DNA from: Prochlorococcus sp. AG-424-P18
Lineage (GTDB): Bacteria > Cyanobacteriota > Cyanobacteriia > PCC-6307 > Cyanobiaceae
Assembly (NCBI GenBank): GCA_003213235.1
Contig: QCNJ01000006.1
Location: 1-64,000 of the forward strand
Direction: 5' to 3'
DNA: 64,000 nucleotides
Of the stretch, positions 48,868-59,992 are shown one piece after another (the first letter of the stretch is position 1; the number at the start of each line of letters is the position of its first letter). A program made the translations under genes and the position numbers. Under the pieces are notes generated by a model. The model was not told where the DNA came from. It was given only the letters and a program-made list of their open reading frames with translations, and ran no database searches.

Positions 48868-50055
48868 ATGGCTCAGCTAGAGACTAGAACCGAACCAATG
48901 GTGGTCAATTTTGGCCCTCACCATCCCTCAATGCATGGGGTTTTAAGGTTAGTTGTAACTCTTGATGGTGAAAATGTCATTGATTGTGAGCCAGTAATTG
49001 GATATTTACATAGAGGAATGGAAAAGATAGCTGAAAATAGGACAAATGTAATGTATGTCCCTTATGTAAGCAGAATGGATTATGCAGCAGGAATGTTTTA
49101 TGAAGCTATTGTAGTAAATGCTCCTGAAAGATTAGCTAATATTCCCGTTCCCAAAAGAGCTAGTTACATCAGAGTTCTTATGCTCGAACTTAATCGTATT
49201 GCTAATCATCTTTTATGGCTTGGTCCCTTTTTAGCAGACGTAGGAGCTCAAACTCCATTTTTCTATATTTTTAGAGAAAGAGAGATGATCTATGATCTCT
49301 GGGAAGCTGCTACTGGGCAAAGGCTAATAAATAATAATTTCTTTAGGATAGGTGGTGTCGCATGTGATCTCCCATACGGATGGTTAGAAAAATGTATAGA
49401 CTTTTGCGATTGGTTCGGCCCTAAGATAGATGAATACGAAAAATTAATCACAAATAATCCAATTTTTAGAAAAAGAATTGAAGGTCTTGGAACAATACAT
49501 AGGGACCAGGCAATTAATTGGTCTTTGTCTGGGCCAATGCTTAGAGCTTCAGGTGTTTCTTGGGATTTAAGGAAAGTCGATAGTTATGAATGTTATGACG
49601 ATTTTGATTGGCAGATTGCTTCAGAAAAAGAAGGAGATTGTTATGCGAGATATCGAGTAAGAGTTGAAGAGATGAGACAATCACTAAGCATCATTCGCCA
49701 AGCCTGCAAAATGATTCCAGGAGGTCCAACAGAAAATTTAGAAGCTCAAAGAATGGCGACTGAAGATAAGAAAAGCGAAATATTTGGTATTGACTATCAA
49801 TACGTAGCTAAGAAGGTTGCTCCAACTTTTAAAATTCCTAACGGAGAATTATATACAAGATTAGAGTCAGGCAAAGGAGAAATAGGTGTTTTTATTCAAG
49901 GAAATAATGAAGTTACCCCATGGAGATTTAAAATCAGAGCAGCTGATTTAAATAATCTGCAAATATTGCCTCATATTCTTAAAGGTGCCAAAATCGCAGA
50001 TATTATGGCAATCCTTGGTTCAATAGATGTCATTATGGGATCCGTTGATAGATAA
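48868..50055 (+). CDS. ndhH: NDH-1 subunit H (NdhH), 395 aa
   Basis: NuoD homologue lining the quinone cavity. [34 protein letters not shown] and the C-terminal VDR end are diagnostic. Complete. Confidence 0.96.
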   Translation: MAQLETRTEPMVVNFGPHHPSMHGVLRLVVTLDGENVIDCEPVIGYLHRGMEKIAENRTNVMYVPYVSRMDYAAGMFYEAIVVNAPERLANIPVPKRASYIRVLMLELNRIANHLLWLGPFLADVGAQTPFFYIFREREMIYDLWEAATGQRLINNNFFRIGGVACDLPYGWLEKCIDFCDWFGPKIDEYEKLITNNPIFRKRIEGLGTIHRDQAINWSLSGPMLRASGVSWDLRKVDSYECYDDFDWQIASEKEGDCYARYRVRVEEMRQSLSIIRQACKMIPGGPTENLEAQRMATEDKKSEIFGIDYQYVAKKVAPTFKIPNGELYTRLESGKGEIGVFIQGNNEVTPWRFKIRAADLNNLQILPHILKGAKIADIMAILGSIDVIMGSVDR

Positions 50056-50064
50056 TTTCTTTAA

Positions 50065-50517
<453 letters not shown>

Positions 50518-50520
50518 TTA

Positions 50521-51723
50521 TTATTTTTTAAATTTATAGTTTATTTTTTCTGTAATGCTATTTTTGTTTTTAACAATCCACTTTTCAGGCTTTTCATGTT
50601 TAGGCCAACTTTGAGAAAATTTTTTTAATAAATTTAAATAAATTTCAATATTTTTATTATTTGTAAGTTCTCTAAATTCAACTATTACTTTAATTTTATT
50701 TCCCCATAATTTGTTAGATACTTTTGAAATATTGAATTTATTAATTGGGATATTTTTTTTCATAATGAAATCATTTAATCTAGATTCAATTGCCTCAGGG
50801 AAAACGATTTCTCCTCCTGAATTAAAGGCATTATCATTTCTTCCAACAAAATTTAAATAGAAAGAATTATTGATTTGATTAATTTCACCTAAATCTCCTG
50901 TTTGCCACCACCCATTTTTATTTTTGAAATTTTCAGTTTTTAAAGAGTCTAATATTTCGATTCCAATTCTGGCTGATTTTATCTCGATTAATCCTTTTGC
51001 GTTAATTCTTATTTTTGTATCAGGCAGTATTTCTCCAACATTTTTAAAACCCATTAAGAATTCTTTTGGTTTTAAACTCGTAACCATTGCTGCTGTTTCA
51101 GTTGAGCCGTAACAAGGTGCTAATTTTATTTTTTCTTGTATACATTGTTCTGCAGTTTCTTCTGAAATTGAAGCTCCGCCTACCCAAATTAGATCAAAAA
51201 TTTTTAGCCAACTAATTCCATCTTTTTGAGCTAAAAGTCTTTGTAATTGGGTAGGTACTAATGACGTAATAAAGTGTTTTTTGTTTTTTTTAAATTTAAT
51301 TGTAAAAAGTAAAAGTTCTCGAGTTTTTTTTATCAAATTAGGAGAAATATTAATACAATCACATCCCCAAGTTTGACTTCTAAAAATTGGCATTAAACCA
51401 CTTATATGGTTCAGGGGTAAAGTATTAAAAATTAAGCAGTTTTGCAATTCAAATCCTTGCTCTATTAGCCACTGACCAGATGTAGCTGCAGATAATTTAA
51501 GATTATCTAAATGGTGAAAACATTGTCTCGGTTTTCCAGAACTCCCACTACTGTTTAAGATAATTGCTGGCCCACTTTCAGTAATTGAATCTAATACATC
51601 TTTGTCTTGATGAAATTTGTTTTTTACATAAATAATTTTATTCTCTCTAATTTTATCAATAATCTTTTCTACAGATTGAGTTTCGTTATTTTCAACTTCA
51701 ATAGTATAAATTTTATTTTTCAT
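50521..51723 (-). CDS. menE: O-succinylbenzoate-CoA ligase, 400 aa
   Basis: Adenylate-forming enzyme of phylloquinone synthesis. The phosphate loop is LNSSGSSGKPR, with the A5-like YGSTETAAM and the hinge TGDLGE. Shorter than typical MenE, with a reduced N-terminal part. I place the start at ATG 51723, which overlaps the menC TGA as ATGA; another ATG at 51735 adds four residues. Confidence 0.88.
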   Translation of the reverse strand: MKNKIYTIEVENNETQSVEKIIDKIRENKIIYVKNKFHQDKDVLDSITESGPAIILNSSGSSGKPRQCFHHLDNLKLSAATSGQWLIEQGFELQNCLIFNTLPLNHISGLMPIFRSQTWGCDCINISPNLIKKTRELLLFTIKFKKNKKHFITSLVPTQLQRLLAQKDGISWLKIFDLIWVGGASISEETAEQCIQEKIKLAPCYGSTETAAMVTSLKPKEFLMGFKNVGEILPDTKIRINAKGLIEIKSARIGIEILDSLKTENFKNKNGWWQTGDLGEINQINNSFYLNFVGRNDNAFNSGGEIVFPEAIESRLNDFIMKKNIPINKFNISKVSNKLWGNKIKVIVEFRELTNNKNIEIYLNLLKKFSQSWPKHEKPEKWIVKNKNSITEKINYKFKK

Positions 51724-52685
51724 AGTTGATCCCATATCTTTTTTGGTTCATTTAAAAATAGAAACGAATTGGGGAATTTATTCATTGCTAAACCAGGAAC
51801 TTTTGGAGTTGGTCCTTGTAATTGTAGAGAGGATAAATGATAAAGCCATCTCTTCCCTATACCAGTTTCAAATGAGGTGCTTATAGATATAAACGCTTTT
51901 TTATTTTCTAATTCTCTTAAAAGCTTAACTGGATTTTCTTCTTGAGAAGGCCTTCTAATTTGCCAACCTTTCCACTCATCAATCAAATTTGGAAATTTTA
52001 AAAGTGATTCGTCTAAGGCTATAGGAATTTTTTTGTTTAGTTCTGTCAGTCCATCAATATCATCAACACAGAGAGGTTGTTCAAGCCAATCTACATTTTT
52101 GTTATCCTTCAAAATATCAGCCCATCTATTAGCTATCTCTCTTCCCCAAGAACCATTAGCATCTATTCTTAACTTAATATTATTGCCTATTTGGCTTAAA
52201 ATTTCTTCTAAACTTGCTTCTTCCTCATGATTATTTTTTAATGCTACTTTCCATTTTATGGTTAATGATTTTCCAATATCAGATTGTCTTTTTTTGATTT
52301 CATTTAGATCTGAAACTACATTTTCATGATTTAACAATATGGCTGTTTTATCAATTTCATCAAAGTAGTAGTTTTTTTTAAAAATTATTTTTCCATTTAT
52401 TTCGGCTAATGCAGAATTTATTGCAGATTGAATACATGGGTGAAAAATATTTATTTGCTCAGATAAATTAAATAACTCTACATACGAAGGGATCATATTT
52501 AGTTGTTTCGCACACTTTTTTAAGTCTTCTTTATGAAGCGGTGAAACTTCTCCAAACCCAATTTTTTTATCATTACTTGTTAATTTAATTATCCAACCTG
52601 ATTTTGTATGGTAAGTGGTTTTTGAATTTTCTACTTTGGCGGACAACTTAAAGCTATAAGATTTTTTTTGAAATATTAAGTTCAT
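51720..52685 (-). CDS. menC: O-succinylbenzoate synthase, 321 aa
   Basis: Enolase-superfamily dehydratase. LTIKWKVAL holds the catalytic Lys region (KxK), and LRIDANGSW, WLEQPL and ALDESLL hold the metal ligands. Starts in an ATGA overlap with menA and ends in one with menE. Confidence 0.88.
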   Translation of the reverse strand: MNLIFQKKSYSFKLSAKVENSKTTYHTKSGWIIKLTSNDKKIGFGEVSPLHKEDLKKCAKQLNMIPSYVELFNLSEQINIFHPCIQSAINSALAEINGKIIFKKNYYFDEIDKTAILLNHENVVSDLNEIKKRQSDIGKSLTIKWKVALKNNHEEEASLEEILSQIGNNIKLRIDANGSWGREIANRWADILKDNKNVDWLEQPLCVDDIDGLTELNKKIPIALDESLLKFPNLIDEWKGWQIRRPSQEENPVKLLRELENKKAFISISTSFETGIGKRWLYHLSSLQLQGPTPKVPGLAMNKFPNSFLFLNEPKKIWDQL

Positions 52686-53599
52686 TTATTAAGCAAGTAA
52701 TTAAATATTAATCCTGTGATTAAGCCAACTCCATTAAGAGTTTGAAATTTTATTGCGATGAATTTACAATTTTTTACTGCACTAGGGTTTTTATATGAAG
52801 ATCTTAATAAATTTATAAGTCTTATTGCTTGAGGAAAACTAATCAAATAAAGGATACAAAAAACTGGAATAAATCCATTTACTATAGTAAAAAGTTGAAA
52901 AATATATATTGTAAAAATTATCCAAGGCACAAATTGAGAACCTTTTTTTGCACCTAAGCGAACTAAAGGTGAATTTTTCCCATGCTTTTTATCTTCAGAA
53001 ATTTGATGAAAATGAGAACAAAATAATACAAGAGTTGTTGCCAAGGAAGGTCCTGAACCAAGTAATAAAGAAACTTTCCAGGGAATATCTTCAAAGAAAA
53101 TATTAGAAGGATTTAACGCAATTAAGACTGCAGAGTAAGCAAAAGGTCCAAATGCAAGCCAGCATAATGGTTCTCCAAAACCCTGATAGCCAAATCTAAA
53201 AGGAGGCCCTTGATATAAATATCCTAAGAAGCAGCAAGCTGCCACCAAAATCACAATGTTTATACTTGTTGATAATGAAATAATTGAAATTATTAATAAA
53301 CCAATAACTAATGATGTATATGCAAAAAATGAAATTATTTTTTTATTTTTTACAAGATTTACAATTGAATGGAATTTAAATTCATCGATTCCTGTTTCAT
53401 CGTCGAATAAATCATTAGTTAGATTTTCCCAAAGTAATATCAAAATTGCAGCTAAAGTAAATGCAATCAAATTATAAATTTTTACCTTTTCATATTGATT
53501 GAGTAAATAAGCCCCTGTTATAAAAACTGGAAGTATGGCAACAGAATAAAGAGGCCATTTTATTGCTTGTTTCCATAATTTTTTTTTATCTTTATCCAT
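52682..53599 (-). CDS. menA: 1,4-dihydroxy-2-naphthoate phytyltransferase, 305 aa
   Basis: UbiA-type prenyltransferase attaching the phytyl chain to the naphthoate ring. NLTNDLFDDETGIDEFK carries the Asp-rich motif (usual NDxxDxxxD) and the second motif is near SEDKKHGK. Eight or so helices. First gene of menA-C-E; divergent from menF. Confidence 0.92.
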   Translation of the reverse strand: MDKDKKKLWKQAIKWPLYSVAILPVFITGAYLLNQYEKVKIYNLIAFTLAAILILLWENLTNDLFDDETGIDEFKFHSIVNLVKNKKIISFFAYTSLVIGLLIISIISLSTSINIVILVAACCFLGYLYQGPPFRFGYQGFGEPLCWLAFGPFAYSAVLIALNPSNIFFEDIPWKVSLLLGSGPSLATTLVLFCSHFHQISEDKKHGKNSPLVRLGAKKGSQFVPWIIFTIYIFQLFTIVNGFIPVFCILYLISFPQAIRLINLLRSSYKNPSAVKNCKFIAIKFQTLNGVGLITGLIFNYLLNK

Positions 53600-53700
53600 T
53601 TTTAATTAACACACAAAATTAGATAATTATTAAATGTAGTTTATAAATTGAGTTACATTTTTTACTTTATTGCATGATTTTTAGTTATTTTCAATAAGTA

Positions 53701-55113
53701 ATGAAAAATGATTTAAACTTAACAGATTTTTTAAAAGATGTATTTTCCTCTTTCGATAAGAAAGTTGAAAATTCTGGATTAGTAAGTATTTGTGTTGAGA
53801 TTCCTCGTATTGATTTATTTCAAGTTTATGAATTGTTAATAAATAAATATCCTTTTTCTTCATTGTGGGAGGAATCTAATGGCATTTCATATATAGCCTT
53901 CGAGAAGTGTAAATATGTTACTCTGGATGGTCCAAAAAGATTTGAGGTAGCAAAAGAGTTTAATTCTGAGAATTTTAAAAATTTAATTAACTTAACTAAT
54001 GAATCGCATACTTCTGCACTTTCAAAAATAATTTATTTATTTTCTTTCTCTGAAAATTTGAATAATAAGAATTTACCTTCAGATATCCCTAGTATGGAAG
54101 CCATCTTGCCAAAAATATTAATTACTAAAAGTGGTAAGAATTGCTGGTTAAGAATCAATGGTCATGTTGAAGGTAAATCATCATTAAGAACATTAATTGA
54201 AGAAATATGGACAATTAGAAATCAAGTTATTAATTCTGGCTCAGAATTAATAAAATCATCTGGCTTAAAAACTAGATTTGATTTCCCTTATATTGATGAT
54301 TTCTCGAGATCCTTAGAAACTTCTAAAATATATATGAAAAAAATAGTAAATAGAGGAATTCAATTAGTAGAGAAAGGTACACTCGAAAAGATAGTTTTAG
54401 CGAATAGGATTAAAATAAAACTTAAAAATAAATTAGATTTAGTAGAAATTTTAAAAAGATTTAAAAAGAAGCAACCAAATACATTTAGATACGTTTGGAA
54501 AAGGAATAGTAAGGATATATTATTTGGAGCATCCCCAGAAAAATTATTTTCTTTTTCTAAACCTAATTTAACTTTAGAGGCTCTTGCTGGAACTATCTCT
54601 ACCAATTCAAATTTTAAGAAACTCCTAAAAAGTACTAAAGATTTAAAGGAACATAATTATGTAATACAGTATTTGATTAAATCTTTAGAAGTTTCAAAAA
54701 TAACAAACTTTAAAAAAAGTGATATCAAGGTAAATTCATTTGGAGATATTTCTCATTTGCAAACATTTATTTTCTCTAAAGTTGAAAATATCTGTCCTTT
54801 TGAATTGCTTAAAAATCTACATCCATCTCCGGCTGTTTGTGGATACCCAAAAAATGTAGCATTGGATTGGATAAATACTCTTGAGTCTTTCCCTAGAGGA
54901 AATTATGCCTCTCCAATGGGTTGGGTTGATTCATCAGGAAATGCTTCATTTCTTTTAGCAATAAGAGGCGCAAGATGTATTGAAGAAAATATTGAATTTA
55001 CTGCAGGTTCAGGTATAGTTTCAGGCTCCGTTTTAGAGAAAGAAATAGATGAGATTAAATTAAAATTTGAATCTATAGTAAAACAGATATTTTGCTCTAA
55101 AAATCCTAGATAA
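53701..55113 (+). CDS. menF: Isochorismate synthase, 470 aa
   Basis: Chorismate-utilising enzyme. The C-terminal catalytic domain (about 215-465) has [40 protein letters not shown] and AGSGIVSGS. Menaquinone/phylloquinone role from neighbours. Last eight bases overlap gshB on the other strand. Confidence 0.92.
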   Translation: MKNDLNLTDFLKDVFSSFDKKVENSGLVSICVEIPRIDLFQVYELLINKYPFSSLWEESNGISYIAFEKCKYVTLDGPKRFEVAKEFNSENFKNLINLTNESHTSALSKIIYLFSFSENLNNKNLPSDIPSMEAILPKILITKSGKNCWLRINGHVEGKSSLRTLIEEIWTIRNQVINSGSELIKSSGLKTRFDFPYIDDFSRSLETSKIYMKKIVNRGIQLVEKGTLEKIVLANRIKIKLKNKLDLVEILKRFKKKQPNTFRYVWKRNSKDILFGASPEKLFSFSKPNLTLEALAGTISTNSNFKKLLKSTKDLKEHNYVIQYLIKSLEVSKITNFKKSDIKVNSFGDISHLQTFIFSKVENICPFELLKNLHPSPAVCGYPKNVALDWINTLESFPRGNYASPMGWVDSSGNASFLLAIRGARCIEENIEFTAGSGIVSGSVLEKEIDEIKLKFESIVKQIFCSKNPR

Positions 55114-56029
55114 TTTCTACTAATTTTTCAATAACTTCCGTTGAAACATTCTTATTGGATAAATTTTCTATTTCTCTTAAACCTGTTGGACTGGTTACAT
55201 TAATCTCGCTAAGCATTCCATTTATTACATCAATACCCACAAAAAATAAACCTTCATCTTTGAAGTGTTGAGATAATTCTGAGCAGATACTTTTTTCTTT
55301 TTCTGTTAATAATGTGGGTTCAGCCTTTCCTCCCATCGCTAAATTACTCCGAAAGTCGCCTCCTTGTGGAATCCTATTTATAGATCCAATAGCTTCTCCG
55401 TTTACGATAATTATTCTTTTATCACCCTCTATGACTTCAGGAATAAATTTTTGCATCATAACGGGTAATTCTTCTTGAGAAGTGATTAATTCAATGATTG
55501 ATTTAATTCCTGGAGAATTTTTATTTATCCTTATAACACCTTGACCACCTTTTCCTCCAAGAGGTTTTATAACTACTTCATTATTTATATCTGCAAAATT
55601 AATAAGATCTTTTACCTTACTCGCAACTATTGTGGGTGCCATTAAGTGGCTATATCTCAAAGCACCTAGCTTTTCATTCCATGCTCTTAACGATGAGGGT
55701 TTGTTTATTACTTTTACTCCTTTTCTTTCGGCAACTTCTAAAAGATGGGTTGCATATAAATAAGCCTCATTTACAGGAGGATCTTTTCTCATCCAAATGC
55801 AATTAAATTCGGCGAGAGGTATGCAATCATTCTCATTGAAAGAAATCCAAGGATTTACTTCAACTTTTACGGAAGATGCCCATACTTCATCACCTCTAGC
55901 TTCAAGGTCTTGAGGAGTACAACTCCAGATTTCAATATTTTTTTTTGATGATGCTTGCATCAAAGCAGCAGTTGAATCTTTTAAGGGATTTATATTTTTA
56001 ATTGGATCTATTACGAATAGAAATTTCAT
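55106..56029 (-). CDS. gshB: Glutathione synthetase, 307 aa
   Basis: ATP-grasp ligase joining gamma-Glu-Cys and Gly. [16 protein letters not shown] start, [25 protein letters not shown] loop and [14 protein letters not shown] end. Follows grxC closely on the same strand, a glutathione operon. Confidence 0.95.
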   Translation of the reverse strand: MKFLFVIDPIKNINPLKDSTAALMQASSKKNIEIWSCTPQDLEARGDEVWASSVKVEVNPWISFNENDCIPLAEFNCIWMRKDPPVNEAYLYATHLLEVAERKGVKVINKPSSLRAWNEKLGALRYSHLMAPTIVASKVKDLINFADINNEVVIKPLGGKGGQGVIRINKNSPGIKSIIELITSQEELPVMMQKFIPEVIEGDKRIIIVNGEAIGSINRIPQGGDFRSNLAMGGKAEPTLLTEKEKSICSELSQHFKDEGLFFVGIDVINGMLSEINVTSPTGLREIENLSNKNVSTEVIEKLVEII

Positions 56030-56034
56030 AAGGT

Positions 56035-56289
56035 CTAGTTTAATAATGCTTCTAATTTATTTTGATCTTCTAATGCGTAGAGATCATCGCAGCCTCCGAT
56101 ACCCTCATTATCTATAAATATTTGTGGTAATGTTCTTCTACCATCAGCTCTTTCAATCATCAATGCTCTGGCATCTTCGTCACCATCTATTTTATATTCT
56201 GTAAAATTTACATTTTTTTTCTTGAGTAGTGATTTTGCTCGTATACAGAATGGGCAATATTGCCAAGTATAAATTTCAACTTTGGACAT
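56035..56289 (-). CDS. grxC: Glutaredoxin, 84 aa
   Basis: Dithiol glutaredoxin with active site CPFC (C11-C14) and the GSH-binding TLPQIFID and GGCDDL. First gene before gshB, five bases apart. Confidence 0.95.
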   Translation of the reverse strand: MSKVEIYTWQYCPFCIRAKSLLKKKNVNFTEYKIDGDEDARALMIERADGRRTLPQIFIDNEGIGGCDDLYALEDQNKLEALLN

Positions 56290-56365
56290 TTTTTAAAAAT
56301 AATACTTAGTTTATACTATTAAACAAAAGTGCTTGTTAGATTATAAATAACGATTAAATTCTATT

Positions 56366-57488
56366 TTGATAGATATTACAGATTTCAAAAAAGATCTTTC
56401 GGAACTAACAAAACGCCTGGGTAATGCTCAGGATTGTCTTTGACGTTCCAAGATTAAAAGCGAAAAGGAAAGAGTTAGAGCAAATTTCTGCTCAGCCTGA
56501 ATTTTGGGAAAATCAAGAAGAAGCTAAAAAGCAAATGTTAATACTTGATGATGTCAAAGCTCAACTCGAATTGTTAGATAAATGGAAAACTTTTATTTCT
56601 GATGCTGATGCCTCTCTTGAGCTTTATTCTTTAGAACCTGAAGAGGAAATGATTTTAGAATCCCAGCAGGGATTAAAAACATTAAGAGAGAATTTAGATA
56701 AATGGGAATTTGAAAGATTGTTATGTGGAGAATACGATAAGGAAGGAGCAGTAGTTTCTATTAACGCAGGTGCGGGTGGAACAGATGCGCAGGATTGGGT
56801 AGAGATCTTATTAAGAATGTACTCAAGATGGGCCGATAATAATCAAATGAGCCTTGTCATTAATGAATTATCTCAAGGAGAAGAAGCAGGCATTAAAAGT
56901 GTAACGTTTGAAATTGATGGAAAATATGCATACGGCTATCTGCAACATGAAAAAGGAACTCATAGATTAGTAAGAATTTCTCCTTTTAATGCCAATGGCA
57001 AAAGACAAACTAGCTTTGCTGGGGTGGAGGTTATGCCAAAATTAGATGATAATATTTCACTTGATATACCTGAAAAAGATTTAGAAATTACAACGAGTAG
57101 ATCAGGTGGAGCGGGAGGACAAAATGTTAATAAAGTAGAAACAGCAGTAAGAATTGTTCATTTGCCTTCAGGGATTTCAGTAAGATGTACCCAAGAAAGA
57201 TCTCAATTACAAAATAAAGAAAAAGCTATGTTACTTCTAAAGTCTAAACTATTAGTGATTGCTAAAGAACAACGCGCTGCAGAAGTCGCTGATATTAAAG
57301 GTGATATTGTTGAAGCTGCATGGGGCAATCAAATAAGAAATTATGTTTTCCATCCTTATCAAATGGTAAAAGATCTTAGGACTATGCAGGAGACTAACGA
57401 GTTAGATAGTGTTTTAGATGGTGGACTTGAACCATTTATTCATGAATTATTACGTATGAATATTTCTTCTAACGAATCTATTGAATAA
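56366..57488 (+). CDS. prfB: Peptide chain release factor 2 with programmed +1 frameshift, 373 aa
   Basis: RF2 recognises UAA and UGA. The main frame (from 56424) lacks a proper N-terminus. A zero-frame segment starts at TTG 56366 ([10 protein letters not shown]) and reaches CTT TGA C at 56438-56444. Shifting +1 at CTT joins 56366-56440 to 56442-57488 and yields a normal-length RF2, as in E. coli. The anticodon tripeptide is SPF (VRISPFN) and the catalytic GGQ is in [14 protein letters not shown] lies just before the slip codon as a weak Shine-Dalgarno-like stimulator. Confidence 0.93.
56438..56444 (+). promoter_or_regulatory. prfB programmed frameshift site CTTTGAC
   Basis: Slip codon CTT then in-frame UGA and C, the classic autoregulatory site. 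When RF2 is scarce the UGA is read slowly and ribosomes shift +1 to make RF2. Confidence 0.92.
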
Positions 57489-57491
57489 CTA

Positions 57492-57674
57492 ATGGAAAAT
57501 AAAAACGAAATTTTAGAAAAAAAAGTTTCTCCTCCAAGCTTTATAAAGCTTGCTATGAGAAATATGGTAAGGAAAGGCTCAAAAAGTATTTCTCATTTTT
57601 TAATAACCTTTCTAGTTTTAATTGGGATATTAATACTTGTGGCCACAATAGGTAAGCCCAATATTCCAGTTTAA
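57492..57674 (+). CDS. DUF3285 family small membrane protein, 60 aa
   Basis: Conserved small cyanobacterial protein. PPSFIKLAMRNMVRKGSKS is the family signature, followed by one membrane helix (about 34-54) and GKPNIPV at the end. Unknown function. Three bases after prfB, seven before ybeY. Confidence 0.85.
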   Translation: MENKNEILEKKVSPPSFIKLAMRNMVRKGSKSISHFLITFLVLIGILILVATIGKPNIPV

Positions 57675-57680
57675 GAATTT

Positions 57681-58220
57681 ATGAAAGAAAAAATTATTTC
57701 TGAAATAAATTTAGATTTGGTTTTTCAATGTAATGATTTTTCTCAATTTTCAAATAAGTTAAAAGATACTAAAACTGAGCTTATTTTTGAATCTATTTTT
57801 TGGGAGAAAGTTTTTTTATCTTGGATAAATACAATATTAAAAAAAGAGGATTATGAATTACCAAATTATATTTCAGAAAAAAAATCTTTTTCATTAGGTC
57901 TACAGATAATATCTAATCAAGAAATTGCTTCTTTGAATAAGAAATGGATGCAAAAAAATGGTCCAACTGATGTTCTATCTTTTCCAATTATTTCTGATGA
58001 ATCTCTAAATAATTTAGATCATTTAGAGTTGGGAGATATATTTATATCATTAGAGATGGCACTTGAGCAATCTTATGAATATAAACATTCAATCTATAGA
58101 GAGATGATCTGGTTGGCTAGTCATGGATTTTTACATCTTTTGGGATGGGTACATAATAATGAGCATGATTTAGAAAATATGTTAAATTTCCAAGAATATT
58201 TAATTACTCGATTAGATTAA
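57681..58220 (+). CDS. ybeY: Endoribonuclease YbeY, 179 aa
   Basis: Zn-dependent 16S rRNA maturation and quality-control factor. The His triad [11 protein letters not shown] keeps the H-x3-H-x5-H spacing, though the usual Gly-Tyr/His-Asp-His reads G-W-V-H here. [16 protein letters not shown] and LGDIFIS are the other conserved blocks. The N-terminus is about 30 residues longer than in E. coli. Confidence 0.92.
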   Translation: MKEKIISEINLDLVFQCNDFSQFSNKLKDTKTELIFESIFWEKVFLSWINTILKKEDYELPNYISEKKSFSLGLQIISNQEIASLNKKWMQKNGPTDVLSFPIISDESLNNLDHLELGDIFISLEMALEQSYEYKHSIYREMIWLASHGFLHLLGWVHNNEHDLENMLNFQEYLITRLD

Positions 58221-58226
58221 AAATCA

Positions 58227-58637
58227 ATGGAAAAAAAAATAAACTATATAGAAAATAGAAAAGAATCATATAAAACTTCTAGTAATGTATTTATAAGTTT
58301 TAAGTATGCTTTCAGTGGTATTAATTATGTATTAAAAACTTCAAGAAATTTTAAAATTCAATTAATTTTTGCAGTTACAAGTTTAATAATTGGTTTTTTA
58401 CTCAAAATTAGTCTAAGTAATTATGTTATTTTGATTGCAACAATAATGTCTGTTTTAATATTAGAAATATTGAACACATCTATTGAATCAATCGTTGATT
58501 TAGTAGTGAAAAAAGAATTTAGTTTTTTGGCTAAAATTTCAAAAGATACTTCTGCAGGTGCAGTATTATTAGCTTCAATTAATTCTGTTATTATTGCTGT
58601 ATTCATCTTTGTTCCTAAAATTAAGTTGTTATTTTAA
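58227..58637 (+). CDS. dgkA: Diacylglycerol/undecaprenol kinase family, 136 aa
   Basis: Three membrane helices with the DgkA signature ILEILNTSIESIVDLV and the amphipathic start FKYAFSGINYVLKTSRNFK. In many bacteria this family phosphorylates undecaprenol. Same rightward run as ybeY and trpG. Confidence 0.9.
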   Translation: MEKKINYIENRKESYKTSSNVFISFKYAFSGINYVLKTSRNFKIQLIFAVTSLIIGFLLKISLSNYVILIATIMSVLILEILNTSIESIVDLVVKKEFSFLAKISKDTSAGAVLLASINSVIIAVFIFVPKIKLLF

Positions 58638-58649
58638 ATCCATATAAAT

Positions 58650-59246
58650 ATGTTTCTTGTTATTGATAATTACGATAGTTTTACTTATAACCTTGTCCAA
58701 TATTTAGGGGAACTTTCAGTTGAGCATGAAATAACTAAAGAATTAATAGTTAAGAGAAATGATGAAATTACTATAGAAGAAATTGTCAAACTAAATCCTA
58801 GTGGTATTTTATTATCTCCAGGTCCAGGCAATCCAGATCAATCTGGAATTTGTCTTCCAATACTAAAAAAATTATCTAAAACTATTCCGACATTGGGAGT
58901 TTGTTTAGGCCATCAAGCTTTGGCCCAAGCTTTTGGAGGTAAAGTTATAGTTGGGAAAGAACTTATGCATGGTAAGACATCCAAAATTTTTCATAATCAA
59001 AAAGGATTGTTTGAAGATATCGAGACTCCATTTGTGGCTACTAGATACCATAGCCTTATTATTGATTCAAGTTCTTTACCATCTTGTTTCGACATAACTG
59101 CGACTTTAGAAGATTCAACTATTATGGCTATCTCTCATAAAGAATATAAACATTTACATGGGGTACAGTTCCATCCTGAAAGTGTGTTGACGCAATTTGG
59201 TCATAAATTAATTAGTAATTTTCTAAAAATGGCTGAACAAAAGTAA
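58650..59246 (+). CDS. trpG: Anthranilate synthase glutamine amidotransferase component, 198 aa
   Basis: Class I amidotransferase: VIDNYDSFTYNLVQYLG start, catalytic Cys in GVCLGHQALAQAFGG, and HGVQFHPESVLT. May also serve PabB in folate synthesis, since small genomes often share it. Close after dgkA. Confidence 0.93.
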   Translation: MFLVIDNYDSFTYNLVQYLGELSVEHEITKELIVKRNDEITIEEIVKLNPSGILLSPGPGNPDQSGICLPILKKLSKTIPTLGVCLGHQALAQAFGGKVIVGKELMHGKTSKIFHNQKGLFEDIETPFVATRYHSLIIDSSSLPSCFDITATLEDSTIMAISHKEYKHLHGVQFHPESVLTQFGHKLISNFLKMAEQK

Positions 59247-59266
59247 AATAAAAAAAAATTAATATT

Positions 59267-59992
59267 ATGATTTCTCAAATTAAAAACTTTTTATTTTTGA
59301 TATTATTTAGCTCTTTTTTACCTACCTCATTATTGGCAAGGAATTTAGGAATAAAAAGTTTGGGACATAGTAGTTTTTTAATTTCTAGTGCAGATCAATC
59401 TATTCTTATAAATCCATTTAAAGCAATAGGTTGTGCAAGTAATTTAGAGGAGCCAAAAGAAGTTAACGCAGATTTTATTTTGGCTAGTTCTAGGCTTCCA
59501 GATGAAGGATATAACCCTAATGATCAATTAATGTTCGTTGAGCCAGGAATCTATCAATTTGAGGATATTTTATTAAATGGAATTTCTGTACCACATGACA
59601 GAGTAGATGGAAGAAGATTTGGGATGGCAACTGTTTGGAGTTGGGAGCAGAATGATCTTAAAATTGTGCATATGGGAGGAGCTGCTGGTGATATTGATAT
59701 AAACAGTGAAATTATTTTGTCTAGTCCAGATATATTATTTATTTCAATTGGAGGAGGAATAAAATCTTACAATGGTAAAGAAGCCTCAAAAATAGTTAAG
59801 ATCTTAAAACCTAAAGTAGTTATTCCTGTTCACTTTGAACGTGGCAAACAAATCAATAAAGAATGTGATTTCTCAAATGCTGATTTATTTATCGAAAATA
59901 TGAAAGATTTTAAAGTAAAATATGTTGGAAAAGATATTGAAATAAAACCTAAAAGAATCGATCAAAATACAATTTATATTTTTAGTAATTAA
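59267..59992 (+). CDS. Exported metallo-beta-lactamase-fold hydrolase (UlaG-like), 241 aa
   Basis: N-terminal signal peptide (KNFLFLILFSSFLPTSLLA, likely cleaved near ALARN). The mature part starts LGIKSLGHSSFLI with a metal His and later has HMGGAAGD and VVIPVHFERG. The canonical HxHxDH is not obvious, so metal binding may be reduced as in some UlaG-like proteins. Overlaps hisC at the last four bases. Confidence 0.8.
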   Translation: MISQIKNFLFLILFSSFLPTSLLARNLGIKSLGHSSFLISSADQSILINPFKAIGCASNLEEPKEVNADFILASSRLPDEGYNPNDQLMFVEPGIYQFEDILLNGISVPHDRVDGRRFGMATVWSWEQNDLKIVHMGGAAGDIDINSEIILSSPDILFISIGGGIKSYNGKEASKIVKILKPKVVIPVHFERGKQINKECDFSNADLFIENMKDFKVKYVGKDIEIKPKRIDQNTIYIFSN

